Origin: Acidobacteriota bacterium | GTDB lineage: Bacteria; Acidobacteriota; Blastocatellia; RBC074 | Length of the DNA: 64,000 bases | Assembly (NCBI GenBank): GCA_016710075.1 | Contig: JADJLO010000002.1 | Coordinates: 222,633-286,632 of the forward strand | Reading direction: 5' to 3' | In this document: in pieces, positions 55,930-64,000 of the stretch | Layout: each line of letters opens with the position of its first letter | How positions within the stretch are numbered: the stretch's first letter is position 1 | Program-made: the position numbers and the translations under genes | The notes under the pieces: generated by a model | Seen by the model: only the letters and a program-made list of their open reading frames with translations | Database searches by the model: none | Told to the model about the DNA's origin: nothing

Positions 55930-56978
55930 ATGAAGAAAATCCTGTTGTTCATCCTTGCGGTGTTTGTCTTGCAAGCGTGCGTCAGTCAAACTGATACCAA
56001 TCAATCCGCTAATGCTCCGAAAGCCACGAACGCCTATCTGGATTATTCCGGGCGTGAAGATGCGTTGAGCGGCGGAGTCAGGATGATTCCGATCTCGACG
56101 CCTAAAGGAACCTTCCGCGTCTGGACAAAGCGGGTCGGCAACAACCCGACCATCAAAGTGCTTTTGCTGCACGGCGGGCCTGGAATAACGCACGAATACC
56201 TGGAAGGGCTGGATAGCTACTTCCCAGCCGCGGGGATTGAGTATTACTACTACGACCAGCTCGGCTCTTACTACAGCGACCAGCCAAAAGAACCGGAGCT
56301 GTGGGATCTGCCGCGCTTTGTCGAGGAAGTTGAGCAGGTGCGCCAGGCGCTCAAACTCGATAAAAATAATTTCTACCTTTTCGGCCAGTCATGGGGCGGA
56401 GTGCTGGCGATGGAGTACGCGCTGAAATACCAGCAGCACCTCAAAGGGCTGATCATCTCGAATATGATGGCCAGCGGCCCCGCTTACAACGAATATGCCA
56501 ACAAGGTGCTCATGCCCGCCATGGATCAGAAGGTCCTGGCGGAAGTCAAACAGCTTGAGGCGAAGAAAGATTTCGAGAATCCGCGCTACATGGAACTGCT
56601 GATTCCCAATCATTACGTGCAGCACATCTTGCGGATGCCGCCGGACCAATGGCCGGACCCGGTCAATCGTGCATTCAAACACATGAATCCGGCGATCTAC
56701 ATACCGATGCAGGGCCGAGCGAACTCGGGCTGAGCGGCAAGCTGCTCAACTGGGATCGCACGAGCGATCTGCCGAAGATCGCGCCGCCGACACTGGTCAT
56801 CGGCGCGAAATACGACACGATGGATCCGGCTCACATGGAGATGATGGCACAGAAGGTGAAGAAAGGTCGCTACCTGTTCTGCCCTAATGGAAGCCACCTT
56901 GCGCTTTACGATGACCAGAAAGTTTATGTCGAGGGGCTGATACGTTTCATCAAGGATGTGGATGCCGGACGTTTTTAG
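55930..56978 (+). pseudogene. Proline iminopeptidase-type alpha/beta hydrolase, frameshifted
   Basis: ATG 55930 with AAGGAG gives a signal peptide with Cys in LQAC (lipoprotein-like). Core motifs: LLLHGGPGITHEYL and FGQSWGGVLAMEYALKYQQH with the catalytic Ser. Near 56712 a missing G splits the gene (Q-GPSELGLSGKLLNWDRTSDL); the second part has the acid (GAKYDTMDP) and His (NGSHLALYD). The family removes N-terminal prolines from peptides. The break is in a run of G. Confidence 0.8.
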
Positions 56979-57020
56979 CCCGTGTTTATTAACAAATAAC
57001 CAAAGAAAGAGGAAAAAAAC

Positions 57021-57416
57021 ATGAGCAATCAAAATCTAGCTGCAATTCAGGGGGCTTATGCAGCTTTTGCCAAAGGCGATGTCCCGGGCGTTCTTGGAGT
57101 TCTGGATCCCAATATTGCCTGGACTGAAGCCGAAGGATTTCCGTATGGCGGAACCTACAATGGTCCCAACGCTGTGCTCGAAGGTGTTTTCATGAAACTG
57201 GGTACTGAGTGGGAAGGTTTTTCCGCCGTGCCTGCCGAGTTCATTGACGGCGGAGATACGATCGTCGCACTTGGTAAATACAGCGGGAAGTACAGGGCCA
57301 CAGGCAAGAGCTTTGAGGCTGATTTTGCTCATATCTGGAAGTTCCGGGACGGAAAAGTCTTCAGGTTCATCCAATATGTGGATACACTTCTTGTTAACAG
57401 GGCATTACAGGGTTAG
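57021..57416 (+). CDS. SnoaL/NTF2-like protein
   Basis: 131 residues of the SnoaL-like ketosteroid-isomerase fold: AIQGAYAAFAKGDVPGVLGV, WTEAEGFPYGG and HIWKFRDGKVFRFIQYVDT. Small catalytic or binding domain of unassigned substrate. Ribosome site AAAGAGG stands upstream. Confidence 0.85.
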   Translation: MSNQNLAAIQGAYAAFAKGDVPGVLGVLDPNIAWTEAEGFPYGGTYNGPNAVLEGVFMKLGTEWEGFSAVPAEFIDGGDTIVALGKYSGKYRATGKSFEADFAHIWKFRDGKVFRFIQYVDTLLVNRALQG

Positions 57417-57466
57417 GCCGGGTTATTCAACATATTATCCAAATCAAAACAACAGCAGATAGATAC

Positions 57467-57501
57467 TGCCGGTTTGAGCCGTGTATTGTCTCAAACCGGC
57501 A
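57467..57501 (+). terminator. Hairpin after the SnoaL-like gene
   Basis: TGCCGGTTTGAG (57467-57478) and CTCAAACCGGCA (57490-57501) form a 12-base perfect stem. The following sequence is ATATTTATG, not a clean T-tract, so termination is likely but not certain. Confidence 0.6.
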
Positions 57502-57580
57502 ATATTTATGGGTTAAACAAAGGCGGCGCGGCCGTGAGATGTCAAGATTCATAGACCACAAGGTCGTTTAACGAACAACC

Positions 57581-59065
<1,485 letters not shown>

Positions 59066-59072
59066 ATCCTTT

Positions 59073-60737
59073 ATGAAAACACTGATTAAAAACGGTAGCG
59101 TCGTTACAATGTTGATTGCGCTGATTTCGTCTGCGCTGTATGCGCAGGCGCTGGATCAAGCGAGAGTCGTAGCCGGCGCCGATCGGGCGGTCGAGAAGGC
59201 AGCCAGATTATCTCAGGGATCGGCGCCCGGATGTGCCGTCGGCATTTTCTCTGTCGGGCCGTCCCGTTTATGAACGAGCATTCGGCATGGCGGAGATCGA
59301 GCACGGTATTCCAAATAAGCCGCAAACTATTTTCGAGTCCGGATCGGTTGCCAAGCAGTTCACCGCCGCTGCGGTTGTACTGCTTTCGCTGGAGGGAAAG
59401 CTTGGACTCGATGATCCGGTGAGGAAGTACATCACGGAGCTTCCGGATTATGGCGCGCCGCTTACGATCCGCCATTTGCTCAATCACACCGGCGGCGTGC
59501 GCGACTGGGGCTCGGTCCTGGCGCTGACGGGGTTAGGTCGAGGTGACCGCGTCATCTCGCAGGCCCTCGCTCTCGATGTCATCACTCACCAGAAAGGGCT
59601 CGATTTCACGCCCGGCGCGGAATACTCGTATTCCAACAGTGGATATACCCTGCTTTCAACGATAGTCGAACGCGTGTCGAATCTGAGTTTGCCTGTGTTT
59701 ACCGAGCAGCGATTCTTCAAACCGTTAGGGATGACGCACGACCTGGCGTGACGATTATCGGCGGCTGGTGCCCGGTCGAGCCCAGGCCTACGACGCATTG
59801 CTTGCGGGGCCGTGGCGGTTGTCCATGCCGTTTATGAATGTATACGGCAATGGCGGAATGCTGACGACCGTCGGCGATTGGCTCAAGTGGAATGCCATGC
59901 TCGATTCGCGTTCACTCGGAGCCCCGCTCGTCGAAGCTCTCGAAACGACCGGTGTCCTGAACGACGGTCGGAAGATAACCTACGCGCTCGGGGTTGTCGT
60001 CACAAACGAAAATGGCCTGCGCAAGGGTCGCCCATGGCGGAGCGACAGCGGGTTATCAAACCTTCTTTCCCGATATCCCGACCTCAAACTCTCGGTGGCC
60101 GTGATGTGTAATGGGGCATCAAAGAACGCCGGAGCGTTGGAGCGGGATATCTTTAACGAGATCGCCGGCCCGTTCCCTGCTCCAACCGCCCCGGATGTGA
60201 TCGAGTTGAAACCAGAGGACTCCAAAGTATGCGGCATTGTGGCGTGACGAGAAAACGCATATGCCGATGCGAACTGTCTTTCAAAATGGAGTTTTGCGAT
60301 GGGAACGAGGTGTGCTGCGGCCGCTGCGTGACGGTACGTTCCAAAGCGGGCCTTTGCGGTTTAGCTTTAAATTGGGAATGGACGGCAAACCGATCTCCGC
60401 TGAAATAAATACCGGTGGTGACGCGAATTCTCGGTTCACCGCTCAAGCAGCATGGTCACCGACGCCGGCCGAACTCCAGTCGTTTGCAGGTACCTGGCAT
60501 AGCGATGAGGCCGATGCATCGTTCACCATTGTGATCGACGGCGGGCAGGCATTTTTTGCTCAGCGACCGGCAACGCGCCAGTTGCTGCATCCACAATACA
60601 AAGACCACTTCACCGTTGGCCAGGGCTCAGATCAGGTAATCTGGGGCACGCGTAATCCCGGAGGCCGGATCACAAAATTACACGTTGGAACGCCGCGCAT
60701 GCGAGATATGCCTTTCGATCCGGCTGGCATGAAATGA
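59073..60737 (+). pseudogene. Class C beta-lactamase-like serine hydrolase, frameshifted
   Basis: ATG 59073 gives a signal peptide ending LYAQA. The SxxK motif is in FESGSVAKQFTAAAV, YxN in EYSYSNSGYTLLS, and HTGGVRDW follows LTIRHLLN. The frame breaks near 59250, 59745, 60050 and 60240. The last part (after 60237) is a C-terminal beta-rich domain ending PFDPAGMK. Penicillin-binding-protein-like hydrolases of this type act on peptides or esters; the substrate is not known. It follows the sulfatase by seven bases. Confidence 0.75.
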
Positions 60738-60859
60738 AGTGACGGCGCATCGTCGCCAAACTGGGGTCGGCATCGGCATTGTCTACCCGCCAAAGGCCGC
60801 GGCTTGAAATATGGCATTTCGTTGTGGTATGAGCGTGCTTACTGAAAGGAAAATCTGAA

Positions 60860-62390
60860 ATGAAAAACATTCTTCGGTTCGTTCTCAACTTTGCCACACT
60901 CACAACCTCCTGCTCGGCTCCGTCTATGGCCAGGAACTTCGCGGCACGCTGAAAGGAGTCGCCGCTGAGCGGGGCCTGAGCGCAGAGATCATCAAATCCG
61001 AGAAGGCGACCGATGCCTCCGACCGCATCGAGACTCTCCTGAAGCGCTATCAGGAGCTCGGACTCTTCAACGGCTCCGTGCTTGTCGCCGATGGCGGACA
61101 GGTCGTGCTGAAAAAGGGATACGGCCTCGCCAACATGGAGTGGAATATTCCGAACACCGCCGACACCAAGTTTCGTCTCGGCTCCATTACCAAGCAGTTC
61201 ACTGCGACGCTCATCATGCAGCTCGTTGAACAGGGCAAGATTGACCTCAAAGCGCCTGTCACGCGCTATCTTCCCAACTATCCGGGCGGACGGGTGATAA
61301 AGTCACCATTCATCAGCTTCTGAATCACACCTCCGGCATTGTCGGCTATACCGAAACTCCCGCGTTCGGGGCGACCATCCGCAATCCGTATTCACCGACG
61401 GCATTTCTTCAGTTTTTCTCAAAACTCGACCTTCTCTTTGAACCTGGCACGAAGTACAGCTACAGCAATTCAGGTTATTTCCTCCTGGGGGTAATCCTGG
61501 AGCAAGTGACCGGCCAGCCGTATGAGAAGCTGTTACGCGAGCGCATCTTCGCGCCGCTGGGAATGAACGATTCAGGCTATGATTCGACCCGACCGCTGCT
61601 GTCCAAAAGAGCTGCCGGGTACGACAAGCAGTTTGACGGCTCGTATGTCAACACCTCCTACCTGGACATGTCGCAGCCGTATGCGGCTGGCTCCCTCTAT
61701 TCAACTGCCGAAGACCTCTATCGCTGGGATCAGTCCTTCTATACCGAAAAGATACTCAGCGCGAAGAGTAAAGAACTCATGTTCACGCCTGGCCTTTCTG
61801 ATTACGGCTATGGGTGGGGGATCAGGAAGAAGGATGGAATCACGACGATTGCACACGGTGGCGGCATCAACGGCTTCAACACCAACATTACACGCTATCC
61901 TGAGGCGAAGCGCGTCATCGTCCTGCTGAACAATACCGGAGGCGCGCCATTGGGTCCGATGACAGATGCGATCAACGCCATCCTCGACGGCAAGCAACCG
62001 GCCATGCCGAAACAGCCTGCCGCCGCGCTGCTATTCAAAACCTGGCAGTCGTCGGGTCTTGCGGCGGCCCTTGCACAAGCGAAAGAGATGCAGTCGGGTT
62101 CCCAATATGACGCGAGCGATGGCCAACTCTCACAACTCGCCGGTCAACTGTTGGCAACGGGGAAAGTTGTTGACGGTCTGGAACTCGCCAAACAACTCGC
62201 CGAGAAAGCTCCCAAATCGGCTGGCGCTGCTGAACTGCTGGCGCGGGCACATCGTGCCAATGGCAACCGGATCGAAGCGGTGCAGAACTATGCGCGCGCC
62301 ATCGAACTGAGCGACACCCCGCGTGCGTTTCTGATGTATACGGAAGCGATCCGCGAACTCTCGACACTCGAACCGAAGGCCGTGAAGTAG
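60860..62390 (+). pseudogene. Second class C beta-lactamase-like serine hydrolase with C-terminal helical tail, frameshifted
   Basis: ATG 60860 follows AAAGGA and codes MKNILRFVLNFATLTT before a frame change near 60912; the corrected frame has LLLGSVYGQELRGTLKGVAA, NGSVLVADGGQVVLKKGYGL and the SxxK motif in LGSITKQFTAT. A further break near 61290 (GGRVIKS against DKVTIHQLLNHTSGIV) precedes YSYSNSGYFLLG and HGGGINGFNTN. The tail (about the last 110 residues) has tetratricopeptide-like helices. Confidence 0.78.
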
Positions 62391-62632
62391 ATGTTGCGCG
62401 AAAGCCATAACGCTAAACAAAAAGAAAAAGCTCAACCGAATGGGAAAACTCATATGAAAAACATTCGTAACTGCTCCGCCCCTGGTCTTTAGTATTTGAT
62501 GGATTAAGTGGGAATAAAGGTAATTTCAACGCCAAGAACGCCAAGAGGGCCAAGAAGATCGCTTAAAAACTTGCTGCATCTCCCACCAGTTGTAAATTTT
62601 CCAACACCGCGAAGATAACCGGAGAGAATGCG
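62391..62632. other. Gap with a repeated hydrolase start
   Basis: CATATGAAAAACATTCGTAA near 62450-62475 resembles the start of the preceding hydrolase (ATGAAAAACATTC at 60860). It may be the 5' stub of a third paralogue cut by the insertion sequence that follows. Nothing else is seen. Confidence 0.3.
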
Positions 62633-64000
62633 ATGCTCAAAGAAAACTATGATCCCGAGTTGACGCCTCTCGATCTGCAGACATACGAGAAGATGGTACC
62701 AGCAGATCACTACTTGAGACGTCTCAAGACAGCATTGATTTTACTCCATGCCGAGCGCTAGTCGCACTGCTATTCGCCCGGGATGGGGCGAGGGGGCTCG
62801 ATCCGGTCCCGACGTTGAAGGCTGCTACTGTTGCAATTCCATTACGGGCTGTCGGATGAACGCGGAGTGATCCGGAGGCACAGGTAAACGTTGATACCGG
62901 CTCTTCCTCGATCTGCCGCTGGACGCAGATTGCCCCAGAGCCAAGTCTGTTATCGCAATCCCGAACCCGTCTTGGGGAAGAAACGATTCAGCCGGATCTT
63001 TCACGAGATTCTGCGACAGCGCGAGAGGCCGGTTTAGTTAAGATCGTTTGCGGCTCAAAGATGCAACGCACGTGCTGGCCAATATTGCCGCACCAGCGAC
63101 AATTCAACTGGTCGCGCAGATTCCGGACGCGGATCCTTGATGCAGCAGAATGCTTCACGCCAGAAGAGGTGGCCCGCATCGCCGACGAGCAGAAGAGGTT
63201 CGCCAAACGACAGTTGATCTGAGAGACGAAGCCGAGGTTGCTGCACCGAGTCGAGCACTTGCGGAACTGGTAGCGTGGGGTGATGACTGAAAGGCAATCG
63301 TTTGAACGAATCGAGTCTATGTTAGAGAGCTTGAGCGAGAATCGTTTCAGAACCGCCTTGAAACTGGGACAAAATACTCAAAGATCGGGAGCCGAAGACC
63401 GGCGACAAAATAATCTCATTGAAAGATCCGGATGCGCGTAGCGGCACCAAACACATTAATTACTACGATGGGCATATATGCTCGATGTGTGCCTCGACTC
63501 TGATTCGGTTGATCTCGCGGAATCGATGTCTTACCGGCCAATGCTGACGAAGCCGCCAACGCCAGACCGCTCATCGAGCAGGAGGAAGCAGTCCACGGGA
63601 ACGACATCGAAAGCTTGTCGATTGATACTATCGGCTACAACGGCGCCGTTCTTAAATCGCTCAGTGATGACGAAACGGGGCCGCAATTAACGGTCTACGC
63701 TACCGCCGAAGGGAACAACCACGTCATCCGGAGTTGTTTCAACTGGATGATTTACGCTCAACGAGACGGGCGACGAATTGACTTGCCCGCAAGGAGAAAC
63801 GACCCAAAAGCGCTACCGTGATGATATCAATCACGGTTGGATTTCTTACTACAGTGTCAAAAATGTAGGAATTGCCCATTGAATGCGCAATGCCTCATGC
63901 GCTGAACAAACCGGGTCTGAGAGTCCATCATAACGATTTCACCTTTTCCGCCGAGCAGTACGAAGCAGTTCAACAACGTGTGACGACGAACCCGGTACAA
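62633..64000 (+). pseudogene. IS1182-type transposase, many frameshifts, running off the window
   Basis: ATG 62633 (GGAGAG upstream) starts MLKENYDPELTPLDLQTYEK and MVPADHYLRRL. Pieces continue in changing frames: FRQLFLDLPLD-like text, EEVARIADEQKRFAKRQLI, LSENRFRTALKLGQNTQRSG, DPDARSGTKH, EEAVHGNDIESLSIDTIGYN with a catalytic-type Asp, and TCPQGETTQKRYR. These match the order of a DDE transposase of the IS1182 type. No terminal inverted repeat could be set; the 3' end is beyond position 64000. Confidence 0.7.

Overview
The window looks like a bacterial chromosome segment of moderate GC, most plausibly from an Acidobacteriota member (Blastocatellia-like). That placement is inference: it rests on the gene mix (Ser/Thr kinase fused to TolB-like and TPR domains, STAS plus ECF sigma pair, RecU-type resolvase, duplicated aspartyl-protease domains, Rhs proteins with lipoprotein partners, many dispersed palindromic repeats), not on a marker gene. 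No rRNA or tRNA gene was recognised. Many genes carry one to four single-base frameshifts, often in homopolymers, beside perfectly intact long genes; uncorrected assembly indels are a serious alternative to real decay.

Layout. 0-3.4 kb: phosphatase, recX, yebC, recU and an SH3-like exported protein, separated by TTTAAAG-rich inverted repeats. 3.5-9.2 kb: an AT-rich Rhs/polymorphic-toxin graveyard with a metalloprotease-type tail, an Rhs core fused to a transglycosylase-like tail, three membrane/lipoprotein partners of immunity type and a duplicated Rhs-core fragment. 9.3-10.85 kb: degenerate IS200/IS605-type element, copy 1. 10.85-12.5 kb: SorAB-like sulfite dehydrogenase. 12.7-16.7 kb: Ogg2-type glycosylase, TPR/aspartyl-protease protein, PIN module, unknown gene. 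16.9-19.2 kb: amidohydrolase/deaminase and a YeiH-type permease. 19.7-23.8 kb: membrane-bound [NiFe] hydrogenase operon hyaABCD with the six-cysteine proximal-cluster signature of O2-tolerant enzymes. 24-27.4 kb: S9 peptidase and Gfo/Idh/MocA oxidoreductase.

27.5-43.2 kb is the most interesting part. An STAS/ECF pair is followed by a Ser/Thr kinase, a lipoprotein HlyD adaptor and a PqqD-like/M50/HlyD fusion, apparently one operon. Opposite lies a 131-residue repeat protein (a leader-like N-terminus plus nine 11-residue repeats) behind a near-perfect sigma-54 promoter with upstream palindromes. Next come a PrsR-like sigma-54 activator and a PrsK-like histidine kinase (now split by IS copy 2), a second M50 protein and a GAF-TM-HlyD fusion. 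I read this as a sigma-54-controlled secretion or maturation system for the repeat peptide; the parts are seen, the joint function is inferred.

43.2-64 kb: VapBC-like pair, metal-dependent amidohydrolase, a GAF/PAS sigma-54 activator, a tightly overlapping redox operon (two SDRs, two tiny membrane proteins, a ferric-reductase-like/Rieske fusion and a conserved anchored protein), DoxX, dienelactone hydrolase, AtoE-type transporter, VOC protein, alpha/beta hydrolase, SnoaL-like protein, sulfatase, two frameshifted class C beta-lactamase-like hydrolases and a badly degraded IS1182-type transposase running off the end.
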